From contig NZ_AUEZ01000028.1 of NCBI RefSeq assembly GCF_000426245.1, forward strand, positions 37,100 to 101,099: 64,000 bases of DNA, given 5' to 3'. Origin of the DNA: Bradyrhizobium sp. Ai1a-2 (lineage in GTDB: Bacteria > Pseudomonadota > Alphaproteobacteria > Rhizobiales > Xanthobacteraceae). Every line of letters begins with the position of its first letter. The stretch's first letter is position 1. The notes below the pieces were generated by a model that was not told where the DNA came from, made no database searches, and saw only the letters and a list, made by a program, of their open reading frames with translations. Below, one piece after another: positions 44,721 to 52,788 of the stretch. The translations under genes were made by a program, and so were the position numbers.

Positions 44721-44978
44721 ATGGCAGTGAGTGCGGACTTGGGTGAAGCGCTTGAGCGCTTCGTGAACAGGCTCGTGGAGTCGGGCCGTTACCATTCCAA
44801 AAGCGAAGTTCTGCGCGAGGGCGTGCGGCTCATTCAGGAGCGCGAGGTACGACTGGCGGCGCTGGACGCATCCATCGCGCGGGGTCTCTCAGACGTAGAC
44901 GCCGGTCGAGTTAAGACAAGCTCTGAGGTATTCGATCGTCTGGAAGCAAAGTTGGCAGCCAATCCCGAACGCAAGTGA
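44721..44978 (+). CDS. parD: ParD-type antitoxin
   Basis: An 85-residue ribbon-helix-helix antitoxin: SADLGEALERFVNRLVESGR then YHSKSEVLREGVRLIQERE is the CopG/ParD DNA-binding fold, and the C-terminal half would wrap ParE. ATG 44721 follows GGAGAGG. It overlaps parE as GTGA. Confidence 0.92.
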   Translation: MAVSADLGEALERFVNRLVESGRYHSKSEVLREGVRLIQEREVRLAALDASIARGLSDVDAGRVKTSSEVFDRLEAKLAANPERK

Positions 44979-45274
44979 TCGTTGTCATCACCGCAGAAGC
45001 TGAGGCCGATCTCGAGCAGATCGCAACCTACGTCGCCGTGCAAAGCCCCACGAGTGCGCTCAACCTCATCCGCGAGCTTCGACGGCGCTGCGAATCATTG
45101 GCTGACGGGCCGCGTGCCTATCCGCTGGTGCCGCGCTACGAAAAGTTCGGCATTCGGCGACGCCCGTTCGGTCGCTTCCTGATCTTCTATCGCATCGGCG
45201 TCGACGCGATAGAGGTCATCCATGTCCTTCACGGCGCGCGGGACTACGAGTCGCTGCTGTTTCCCGACGAGTGA
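44975..45274 (+). CDS. parE: ParE-type toxin
   Basis: A 99-residue RelE/ParE-fold toxin: TAEAEADLEQIATYVAVQSP, LADGPRAYPLVPRYEKFGIR and the C-terminal VIHVLHGARDYESLLFPDE are typical. ParE toxins poison DNA gyrase. It starts with GTG at 44975 within the parD stop, so synthesis is coupled to the antitoxin. Confidence 0.92.
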   Translation: MIVVITAEAEADLEQIATYVAVQSPTSALNLIRELRRRCESLADGPRAYPLVPRYEKFGIRRRPFGRFLIFYRIGVDAIEVIHVLHGARDYESLLFPDE

Positions 45275-45306
45275 TCGCCGCCAGGCATGATTTGGAAGCA
45301 GCGCCG

Positions 45307-45403
45307 CAGCCGGGGTAGAGCGCCAGCGCAACCCGGGGGCCGTTCGCCACCGCTCGTACAAATATCCCGGGTTGCGCTCCGCCGCACCCGCGCAACCGGG
45401 TTT
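45307..45403. repeat. Degenerate type A palindromic repeat
   Basis: GCGCAACCCGGG (45326-45337) and CCCGGGTTGCGC (45366-45377) are exact 12-base arms; the outer parts have diverged from the other type A copies. It lies between the convergent parE and nucleoside phosphorylase genes. Confidence 0.6.
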
Positions 45404-46223
45404 ACTCAGTGACTTCGGCAACGCCCTCAAGCCGGCCTTCGCTGCACAGGCCGGCGATCACGGCCGCAAGCGCCGTCAGCGCATCGTTTGTGCCGTCCGC
45501 TTCGCCTTTCTCGAAATCATCGCCGTTCAGGCCCATCGTGTTGGTGACGTGGGCGAGGCAGAGCACCGGCAGGTTTGCAGAGCGCGCAAAGGTGTAAAGC
45601 GCCGCCGCTTCCATCTCGACCGCGAGGATGTTCTTGGCCCGAGCGGCTGCTATCGCCTCTGCGGTTTCCCGAAAGGGAGCATCGGTGGTCCAGCTTGCGC
45701 CGACAACGCTGTGCAACGCGGTCCGGGCAAGCGCCGTCGCTGCGATCTTCACGATGTTGTGGTCGGCATCTGCGAACTCGGATGGAGGTGCATAGTGGTA
45801 GCTGGTGCCCTCATCGCGCAGCGAGCGGTCGATCACGACGAAATAGGGTGGCTCCCCTGCCGCAACGACCTGCCCGGCCGAGGTCAGGCTCACGAGCAAC
45901 TTGCAGCCGCTGGCGAACAGTTCCTCGGCCACAAGCACGGCAAAGGACGCGCCGACCACCCGGCCCACAATCCCGACTTCGCGTCCGGCGAGCGAGAACG
46001 TGTCAAGTTCCGTGTGGTAACAGGGCCAACCGGGGAAGGACCTTGCCGCGCCCGTCTTCCGCAACTGGCGCACCAGGTCCCCGTCAGGGTCGAGAATGCA
46101 GACCGCCGGCACGTCCACGGTCGAAAGCCGCTTCTGTCGCCGCGCTTCCCGCAGCAGGGCCGCCGGAGTAAACACTGACGGCGTGGACGAATGCTTGTTG
46201 TCGAGGATAGGCGGAACAGCCAT
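45402..46223 (-). CDS. Nucleoside phosphorylase-family protein
   Basis: A 273-residue protein of the PNP/UDP phosphorylase fold. GIVGRVVGASFAVLVAEELF, LLVSLTSAGQV and AVEMEAAALYTFARSANLPV (the glutamate that holds the ribose hydroxyls) place it with uridine/purine nucleoside phosphorylases. The substrate cannot be read from sequence. Thirty-four bases separate it from the divergent methyltransferase, too few for two full promoters without overlap. Confidence 0.82.
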   Translation of the reverse strand: MAVPPILDNKHSSTPSVFTPAALLREARRQKRLSTVDVPAVCILDPDGDLVRQLRKTGAARSFPGWPCYHTELDTFSLAGREVGIVGRVVGASFAVLVAEELFASGCKLLVSLTSAGQVVAAGEPPYFVVIDRSLRDEGTSYHYAPPSEFADADHNIVKIAATALARTALHSVVGASWTTDAPFRETAEAIAAARAKNILAVEMEAAALYTFARSANLPVLCLAHVTNTMGLNGDDFEKGEADGTNDALTALAAVIAGLCSEGRLEGVAEVTE

Positions 46224-46257
46224 GCAGTGAATAACCTTGGATCAGCGGAGCAAAGCC

Positions 46258-46887
46258 ATGCAAAGCGAGGATCGACACGCCCATTGGCAGGACGTCTATA
46301 GCAAAAAGGCCGAGAACGAAGTCAGTTGGTTTCAGGAGAACCCAGCTCCTTCAATCGAATTGATCATGCAGGTCGGGGCGACGCGCGCCTCCCCTATCAT
46401 AGACATCGGCGGCGGCGCTTCACGTTTGGTCGATGATCTCATCGACAAGGGATTTGAAGACGTCACCGTGCTCGACGTGTCCGAAGCGGCGCTGCAGGTT
46501 GCCAGGAGCCGTCTTGGAGACCGTGCTGCAAAGGTCGATTGGATCGTCACCGACATAACGACGTGGGAGCCATCAAGGACCTACGAGATCTGGCATGATC
46601 GTGCGGCTTTCCACTTCCTGACCGGGGAGAACGACCGCGCTGCCTATGTAAAGCGCTTGAAGCAGGCGTTGAAGGCCGGAGGCCACGCGATCATCGCCAC
46701 CTTTGCGTTGGACGGACCGGAGCGCTGCAGCGGCTTGCCTGTCGTGCGCTACGACGCGGAGGGCCTCGGCCGGATCCTGGGCCCTGCGTTCCAGCTGACC
46801 GATCGGCGGCAACATCGGCATGCGACGCCATGGGGCGCCGAGCAGTCGTTCCAGTTCAGCGTGTTTCGCAGGACCGACACCCCCTGA
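46258..46887 (+). CDS. Class I SAM-dependent methyltransferase
   Basis: A 209-residue Rossmann-fold methyltransferase. Motif I is PIIDIGGGASRLVDDLID, with VTVLDVSEAALQVARSRL following and WIVTDITTWEP, IWHDRAAFHFLT in the expected order. It resembles small thiol/tellurite-type methyltransferases (HWQDVYSKKAENEVSWFQ at the N-terminus), but the substrate is unknown. ATG 46258 follows GGAG; a TTG at 46237 would add seven residues. Confidence 0.85.
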   Translation: MQSEDRHAHWQDVYSKKAENEVSWFQENPAPSIELIMQVGATRASPIIDIGGGASRLVDDLIDKGFEDVTVLDVSEAALQVARSRLGDRAAKVDWIVTDITTWEPSRTYEIWHDRAAFHFLTGENDRAAYVKRLKQALKAGGHAIIATFALDGPERCSGLPVVRYDAEGLGRILGPAFQLTDRRQHRHATPWGAEQSFQFSVFRRTDTP

Positions 46888-47002
46888 ACCGCCTGGCTCA
46901 CGAAGCCGACGATGAAGCGTTTGGCGGCATCTGGACTTTGGCTTACCCACTTTGTACGCACGATCTCCTCCCGAAGAGGTCGCGACGTCGAGATACGAGA
47001 AT

Positions 47003-47872
47003 ATGCGCCGAATACCCAGACCACTCCAATCGATGAAGCTCCTGCTCGCCTGGATGATGCCGCAAGGCACGTCTTTCCAGACCTATGCGGCGGGGTCGAA
47101 ACTGCGTTTCATCGTCCAGTGCCGCGACGTCATCGGCCGTCACATCGCAAAATATGGCCGGTTTGAACCGCAATTGACTGACTGGATCAGCGAATACCTA
47201 CAAAATCAACCGAAGGGCATCGTCGTGGACGTCGGCGCCAATCTCGGCTGGCACGCGGTGCATGCCGCTCAGCACGCCTCCGTCACCACCGTGGTGGCAT
47301 TCGAACCGGATGCCACGAACGCCTGGCTGCTCGATCGCAATCTCACGATCAACGATATCGACAAGGTCGTTGTCTATCCTTGCGCGGTTGGAGCCGCCGT
47401 CGGGCGCGCGCACCTGCACCGCTACAAAAGGTCCAACAATGGGCGCCACTCGCTGATCAAGAACTATGGCCTGGGCTCGCGCGTGGTCCCGCTGACCGAC
47501 GTCGATTCCGCGCTCGAGGTCCTTGGCTTGGCGCAGGATAGGGTGCTGTTGATGAAGATCGACGTCGAGGGCTTCGAGCCCGCAGTTCTCGCAGGCGCCG
47601 TGAAGACTCTCGCGCGAGCCGATGCCGTCATCACCGAATACTCGCCGGAGCTGAGCCGCGACGGCGATCTGTCGGTTGAAGGGATGGTCGATCGGCTGCT
47701 TGCGGCTGGGTTTGTCCCGCATCAACTCGCAGGGAAGTCGTCCAAGGCCGTCAGGGCTGAGCTTGAGGATCTGCGTCGCATCGAAGACCAAACCGACATC
47801 CTCTGGATCAAACCAGCAACGAACGGTGGCGTCGCATCCTCATCCAGGCAGGCCGAACCATTTGCGGGGTGA
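47003..47872 (+). CDS. FkbM-family methyltransferase
   Basis: A 289-residue protein with the FkbM methyltransferase core: GIVVDVGANLGWHAVHAAQ, VVAFEPDATNAWLL and LLMKIDVEGFEPAVLAGAV. Such enzymes O-methylate sugars or hydroxyls on polysaccharides and secondary metabolites. The glycosyltransferase gene follows only four bases later, so the pair probably modifies a surface glycan. ATG 47003 is the best-placed start; TTG 46952 and ATG 47033 are alternatives. Confidence 0.85.
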   Translation: MRRIPRPLQSMKLLLAWMMPQGTSFQTYAAGSKLRFIVQCRDVIGRHIAKYGRFEPQLTDWISEYLQNQPKGIVVDVGANLGWHAVHAAQHASVTTVVAFEPDATNAWLLDRNLTINDIDKVVVYPCAVGAAVGRAHLHRYKRSNNGRHSLIKNYGLGSRVVPLTDVDSALEVLGLAQDRVLLMKIDVEGFEPAVLAGAVKTLARADAVITEYSPELSRDGDLSVEGMVDRLLAAGFVPHQLAGKSSKAVRAELEDLRRIEDQTDILWIKPATNGGVASSSRQAEPFAG

Positions 47873-47876
47873 CGGC

Positions 47877-48638
47877 ATGCCGAGGCTGTCGCTGATCGTG
47901 ATCACCAAGAACGAAGAGCACTGCATTGCGCGGTGCCTGCGCTCGGTCGATGCGGACGAGATCATCGTGGTGGACAGCGGCAGCACCGATCGCACCGTGG
48001 AGATCGCCCGCGAGAGCGGCGCACGTGTCGTGGTGACGTCGGATTGGCCGGGATACGGGCCGCAGAAGACCCGCGCGCTCGAGCTCGCGCAAGGTGACTG
48101 GGTTTTGTCGCTCGACGCCGACGAATGGATCGAGCCGGAATTTGGCGACCAGATCAGGAGCGCCATCGATGCGCCCGACGCGCCTGCCGCCTACCAGACG
48201 CTGCGGCGATCGCGTTTCTGCGGCAAGGCGCTGAGGTTCGGAGGCTGGTCCTCCGACTACGTCGTCCGCCTGTTCCAGCGCGGACAGGCCCGATTTTCCG
48301 ATGACCTGGTCCACGAGGGGCTGATCGTGGACGGACCCATCCGGCGGATCGATGTCACCGTCGAGCATGATTCGATCGAATCATGGTCCGATGCACAGGA
48401 CAAGATCGACCGCTATTCCCGGGCCGCGGCACAGCAGATGAACGCCCGAGGACGCCGCGCGGGCCCCTTCGCTGCGCCCTTGCATGGCCTGGCCGCCTTC
48501 CTGAAGGTCTACGTCCTGCGCCTGGGCTTCCTGGACGGAGCAGCCGGCTGGGGCGTGGCACAGTACAATCGGCAATACTCCGCCGCGAAATGGCGGCGTC
48601 TTGCGGAATATTCGGCGCAAGCCAAACGTAACCGTTGA
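47877..48638 (+). CDS. Family 2 glycosyltransferase, WaaE/KdtX-like
   Basis: A 253-residue GT2 enzyme: LSLIVITKNEEHCIARCLRS, IIVVDSGSTDRTVEIARESG and LSLDADEWIEPEF carry the nucleotide-sugar and metal sites. The overall form is that of the LPS-core beta-glucosyltransferase WaaE/KdtX (LpsE in rhizobia). It probably acts at the cytoplasmic face on core oligosaccharide. It is tightly linked to the FkbM gene and ends 24 bases from a convergent outer-membrane gene. Confidence 0.88.
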   Translation: MPRLSLIVITKNEEHCIARCLRSVDADEIIVVDSGSTDRTVEIARESGARVVVTSDWPGYGPQKTRALELAQGDWVLSLDADEWIEPEFGDQIRSAIDAPDAPAAYQTLRRSRFCGKALRFGGWSSDYVVRLFQRGQARFSDDLVHEGLIVDGPIRRIDVTVEHDSIESWSDAQDKIDRYSRAAAQQMNARGRRAGPFAAPLHGLAAFLKVYVLRLGFLDGAAGWGVAQYNRQYSAAKWRRLAEYSAQAKRNR

Positions 48639-48662
48639 TGGCCAGCCGACTAGGCGAGCATT

Positions 48663-49691
48663 TCAATACTTCCGCACGATCGGCTTCACAGGGGCCGGCT
48701 GCTCCGGCGCCTTGGGCGAGATCGCAAAGGTCAGCCAGGCCGTCCATCCTTCGGGGCGGTTTTCGACGGCGAGGTCCTTGAATCCCTTCAGATTCAGGTA
48801 GCCCTGATAATCGTCGCCGACCGGAAACAGAAAGCCGACCTGCGGACCGATGCCGACCGCACTTCCCTTGAAGGCGCCGAGATTCGCACCGGCACCGCTG
48901 TCCGCCGTGAGCTGCTGGAAGTAATAGCCGGCCACACCAACCAGCACGTTCTTGCTGACGAACTGCGAGGCGGCCCAATCGATATGAGCGTCAATGCCGT
49001 TCTTGTATTGCAGGAACGGATTGGTGGTGCTGTAGGTCAGTCCTCCGACGATGGAGAATTCATGCCCCGTCTTCGGATCCAGATAAGTATATCCGACGCC
49101 GACATCGGTTGCGGCGAAGCCGAAGCTCAGGTTGGCGAGGCGATCCGGGTCATACGTGCCGCTTGGAATATTGCCGGCGATGTAGACCATCTCGTTGTGG
49201 ACGCCCTGATTCCATTTGAGCGTGCCCTGATAGAACACGTCTGATAGGGTCGTACGATTATCGCTTTTGCCGCCAGAAATCGTGTTGCCTCGCGGACCCG
49301 TCAGCGTGGCGTCGATTCCAACTCCCACATTCCCGGGTGCAGCGAGCACGGTGAAAGCCGCCTGACCGCCAAAGACAGGCAGCGCTGAGGTGTAGGTCAC
49401 ACCTTGCACGAGGACGTCCGCGTGCGCATTGAGGCCGGCGACCACAGACCCGCGCGCACCCCCGCTGGTGACGAACTCCCTTCCCGCGCCGGCGTTCTGC
49501 TGCAGATGGATGTACATGGTCGCATAGGACCATCCGGGCGTGACAGGGGTCGCAGCGAGGCTGCCAAACGTTCCGGGAAGCCAGAAGCTAAGGCCACCGG
49601 CATCGGCGAGCGCCCGCTGCGGCGCCGCTGCTAGTGCGAGCGCGCACAGGCCTCCCAGCACCATGATGTTGCGACGTCTGGCTTGCGTCAT
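48663..49691 (-). CDS. MetA-pathway-type outer-membrane protein
   Basis: A 342-residue secreted beta-barrel-like protein. A signal peptide (MVLGGLCALALAAAPQRALA) is followed by DAGGLSFWLPGTFGSLAATP and an alternation of amphipathic strands (GGLTYSTTNPFLQYKNGIDA, VGIGPQVGFLFPVGDDYQGY), the pattern of PF13557, a family named after phenol/meta-cleavage pathways. It may be a porin or uptake barrel for hydrophobic molecules. ATG 49691 follows GAGGG. It is the last gene of the minus-strand run. Confidence 0.8.
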   Translation of the reverse strand: MTQARRRNIMVLGGLCALALAAAPQRALADAGGLSFWLPGTFGSLAATPVTPGWSYATMYIHLQQNAGAGREFVTSGGARGSVVAGLNAHADVLVQGVTYTSALPVFGGQAAFTVLAAPGNVGVGIDATLTGPRGNTISGGKSDNRTTLSDVFYQGTLKWNQGVHNEMVYIAGNIPSGTYDPDRLANLSFGFAATDVGVGYTYLDPKTGHEFSIVGGLTYSTTNPFLQYKNGIDAHIDWAASQFVSKNVLVGVAGYYFQQLTADSGAGANLGAFKGSAVGIGPQVGFLFPVGDDYQGYLNLKGFKDLAVENRPEGWTAWLTFAISPKAPEQPAPVKPIVRKY

Positions 49692-49751
49692 AACTACCCT
49701 CACCTTGTCCCCGACGTTTATTTTTATTCTTCCAGTATCGCTTCAGCCTTA

Positions 49752-50789
49752 TCAAGCCTCGAGGATCACCTTCAGCGCGCCGGTCTCGGCCGCGCGCGAG
49801 AAGGTGTCGTAGGCGTCCATGATCTGGTCGAGCTTGAAATGATGCGTGATCAGCCGTTTTGGCTCGATGCGCTTCGAGGCGACTGTCTTGAGCAGCATCG
49901 GGGTCGAGACCGTGTCGACCAGGCGCGTGGTGATCGAGATGTTCTGTGACCACAGCCGCTCCAGATGGAGATCGACCTTGACGCCATGGACCCCGGCATT
50001 GGCAACGATGCCACCGGGCGCAATGATGTCGGTGCAGAGCTCGAAAGTGGCGGGAATGCCGACGGCCTCGATGGCGGTGTCGACGCCGCTGCCGCCGGTC
50101 AGCTTGTTGACGCGCTCGGCGGCTTTGCCGTCGCCGCTGTTGATGGTTTGCGTCGCACCGAACTGGCGCGCGATGGCGAGCCGCTTGTCGTCGAGATCGA
50201 TCATGATGATCCCGGCCGGCGAATAGAATTGCGCCGTGAGCAGCGCCGCCAGTCCTACCGGCCCCGCGCCGACAATGGCGACCGTAGCACCTGGAGCGAT
50301 CTTGCCATTCAGCACTCCGCACTCGAATCCGGTTGGGAGGATATCGCTGAGCATCACCAGCGCCTCCTCGTCCACGCCTTCCGGCAGGTGATAGAGGCTG
50401 GTGTCGGCATGGGGCGTGCGGACATATTCGGCCTGCGTGCCGTCGATCTTGTTGCCGAGGATCCAGCCGCCGGTGCGGCACTGCGAATACATGCCGCGTC
50501 GGCAATAGTCGCATTTGCCGCAGGAGGAGATGCAGGAGATCAGCACGCGGTCGCCGGGCTTGAACGCCGTCACGCCGGCCCCGATCGCATCGACGACGCC
50601 GACACCTTCATGTCCAAGGATACGCCCCGGCGTGCAGGTCGGAACGTCGCCTTTGAGGATGTGCAGGTCGGTGCCGCAGATCGTGGTCTTCACGATCCGC
50701 ACGATCGCGTCACCGGGCGCCTCGATCGCCGGCTTCGGCCTTTGCACGAGGGCTTTCTTTCCGGGTCCTTCGAAGACGAGTGCCTTCAT
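49752..50789 (-). CDS. Zinc-dependent alcohol dehydrogenase
   Basis: A 345-residue medium-chain dehydrogenase. The catalytic zinc ligands lie in TTICGTDLHILKG and LGHEGVGVV; the structural zinc site is SSCGKCDYCRRGMYSQC; NAD(P) binding is VAIVGAGPVGLAALLTAQ. It oxidises an unknown alcohol or reduces an aldehyde. Its sequence is close in plan to the ADH/threonine-dehydrogenase-like group found in proteobacteria. It follows the sulfatase gene, with one small ORF between. Confidence 0.92.
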   Translation of the reverse strand: MKALVFEGPGKKALVQRPKPAIEAPGDAIVRIVKTTICGTDLHILKGDVPTCTPGRILGHEGVGVVDAIGAGVTAFKPGDRVLISCISSCGKCDYCRRGMYSQCRTGGWILGNKIDGTQAEYVRTPHADTSLYHLPEGVDEEALVMLSDILPTGFECGVLNGKIAPGATVAIVGAGPVGLAALLTAQFYSPAGIIMIDLDDKRLAIARQFGATQTINSGDGKAAERVNKLTGGSGVDTAIEAVGIPATFELCTDIIAPGGIVANAGVHGVKVDLHLERLWSQNISITTRLVDTVSTPMLLKTVASKRIEPKRLITHHFKLDQIMDAYDTFSRAAETGALKVILEA

Positions 50790-50988
50790 GATACTTGCTC
50801 CATGCTGACTTGGATGCTCTCCCCGCCGTGCTCGCCTTCACCTCGGTGAAACCGCCCGGCCAGCTCTTGTCGAACCAGGAAAGCCCGTAGATCGCACTGT
50901 CGTCGTTCTTCGCAGGTGTGACGTTGAGATAGATCACTTCCTTGTCGGGACTGCCGCGCCGGCCGGTCGCTGTCGTACTCGCGCACAC
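50790..50988 (-). pseudogene. Small ORF between sulfatase and ADH, possible gene remnant
   Basis: A reading frame begins at GTG 50988, 25 bases after the sulfatase stop, and stays open into the ADH gene (to 50710). The stretch SPDKEVIYLNVTPAKNDDSA recalls, from memory, part of DUF1214-type proteins, but nothing after it continues that family. I read it as a truncated or frame-shifted remnant. Whether it is translated is unclear, as no close SD is seen. Confidence 0.3.
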
Positions 50989-51013
50989 CTGCTGCCGGTT
51001 ACCGCTATCCTCC

Positions 51014-52699
51014 TCACTTCGGCTTCATTCGTTCGATCTCATTGAGCCGCTTCAAGGCCGCCTGCTGCCGGAGCAATCCATAGTTGATGCCACTTGCGTT
51101 CAATGAACTGCCCTCCTGATAGGGGAAGTCGTTGAAATCGGCGAAGAACTCCTTGATCTTGCCCTGCACGGGCACGATCAACCACATGTTCTGAGCAAGG
51201 AACTGGATCGCTCCTCCACCTTCCTCCATCCCGCGCTCATAGGGGTCCATGCGCAGGTTGGCGATCAGTGCCCAGGCGGGCACCTCTCGGGTCGCGGTCG
51301 CAATATTTCCCTTCGAGGCCGTGGCAAAGCTTAGCTTCCAGTCGTTCCACCGGATCGCGTTCAGATTGCCGCCTTGATCGAAATAGTAGATCGAATCGCG
51401 TGGCGGCTCCTTTGCCTCTCCCTTGAAGAACGGCATGAAATTGTAGCCGTCGAGATGGACCCTGAAGCTCTTGCCGCCGGCACCGGCAAATCCGGCTTTC
51501 ATCCTTTCCTTGATGTCCGGAATCCCGGCCGCCGCACAGAGCGTCGGAAACCAGTCGATCAGCGAGATCATCTCGTTGTATTGCGTCCCCGGCTTCACCA
51601 CTCCCGGCCATCGCACCATCATTGGAATGCGGAAACCGCCTTCCCAAGTCGTGCCCTTCTCGCCGTGGAAAGGCGTCATGGCGCCATCGGGCCACAGCGC
51701 CAGTTCAGCGCCATTGTCCGTGGTGTAGAGGACGATGGTGTTGTCGGCGATGCCGAGATCGTCAAGCTGCCGGAGCAGCTCTCCAACCATTCCATCGTGC
51801 TCCACCATGCCATCAGCGTGGATACCTTTGCCGGTCTTTCCGAGCGATGACGGCTTGAGGTGCGTAAAGACGTGCATGCGCGTCGAGTTGAACCAGACGA
51901 AAAATGGCCGATTCGCCCTGGCTTGACGACCGATGAAATCCTTGGCCCCGCCCAGGAATTCCTCGTCGACGGTCGGCATACGGGCCTTGTTCAGGGGGCC
52001 GGTGTCCTCGATCTTTCCATCCGCGGACGATTTGATGACACCGCGAGGGCCGAACTGCTTACGGAAATTCGGATCCTTCGGATAGAAGTAGCCTTCCGGC
52101 TCCTCTTCGGCATTGAGATGATAGAGATTGCCGAAGAATTCGTCGAAGCCGTGCCTGGTTGGCAGATGCTCGTCGCGGTCGCCGAGATGGTTCTTGCCGA
52201 ACTGTCCGGTGGCATAGCCCTGCGTCTTCAACACATCGGCGATCGTCGGCATCCAGTCCTGGATACCGTGCGGATCGCCCGGCATGCCGATGGTGAGAAG
52301 GCCGGTCCGGAACGGTTCCTGGCCAAGAATGAAGGAGGCCCGGCCAGCGGTGCAGCTTTGCTGCCCGTACGAATCGGTGAAGATGGCGCCCTCCCGTGCG
52401 ATGCGGTCGATGTTGGGCGTGCGATAACCCATCATTCCCATCGTGTAGGCACTGATCTGCGGAATGCCGATGTCATCGCCGAAGATGACGAGGATGTTCG
52501 GCTTGCGGCCCGAAGCGGTTGCTTGTGCCGGGGCCGGCGAAGGTGCTGGCTGCTGAGCCTGCGCGAGCGCCTGCGAGCTCAGCGCTGCTGTTGCGACGAG
52601 CGATGAGGAGCCAAGCAATATGGCTCGGCGATCGATGGTAGCGTTTCCACTGCGGTTCGACCCGGCGACCCTTCGAACTTCATTCTTCTCGCTGCTCAT
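51014..52699 (-). CDS. Sulfatase, Tat-type export signal
   Basis: A 561-residue arylsulfatase-like alkaline-phosphatase-fold enzyme. The N-terminus has DRRAILLGSSSLVATAAL, a twin-arginine-type signal, then a Pro/Ala linker. NILVIFGDDIGIPQISAY provides metal-binding aspartates; SCTAGRASFILGQ contains Cys116 in the CxAxR form of the formylglycine motif; GYATGQFGKNHLGDRDEHLP and LYTTDNGAELALWPDG follow. It should be matured by the formylglycine-generating enzyme encoded at the head of this gene run. The substrate is unknown. It is closely related to the second sulfatase at 59312-60919. Confidence 0.93.
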   Translation of the reverse strand: MSSEKNEVRRVAGSNRSGNATIDRRAILLGSSSLVATAALSSQALAQAQQPAPSPAPAQATASGRKPNILVIFGDDIGIPQISAYTMGMMGYRTPNIDRIAREGAIFTDSYGQQSCTAGRASFILGQEPFRTGLLTIGMPGDPHGIQDWMPTIADVLKTQGYATGQFGKNHLGDRDEHLPTRHGFDEFFGNLYHLNAEEEPEGYFYPKDPNFRKQFGPRGVIKSSADGKIEDTGPLNKARMPTVDEEFLGGAKDFIGRQARANRPFFVWFNSTRMHVFTHLKPSSLGKTGKGIHADGMVEHDGMVGELLRQLDDLGIADNTIVLYTTDNGAELALWPDGAMTPFHGEKGTTWEGGFRIPMMVRWPGVVKPGTQYNEMISLIDWFPTLCAAAGIPDIKERMKAGFAGAGGKSFRVHLDGYNFMPFFKGEAKEPPRDSIYYFDQGGNLNAIRWNDWKLSFATASKGNIATATREVPAWALIANLRMDPYERGMEEGGGAIQFLAQNMWLIVPVQGKIKEFFADFNDFPYQEGSSLNASGINYGLLRQQAALKRLNEIERMKPK

Positions 52700-52788
52700 T
52701 TTTACGCTCCCTTCACCTGTGAGAAAATTGCTCGTGACGATGATCCAGAAAGTTCGTCCTCAGCCGAGTTCGCCTTGATGTGCTCCTT

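Noticed and set aside
46888..47002. Upstream extension of the FkbM frame from TTG 46952
   Set aside because: The added residues show no conservation pattern and lack a Shine-Dalgarno sequence; ATG 47003 is more economical.
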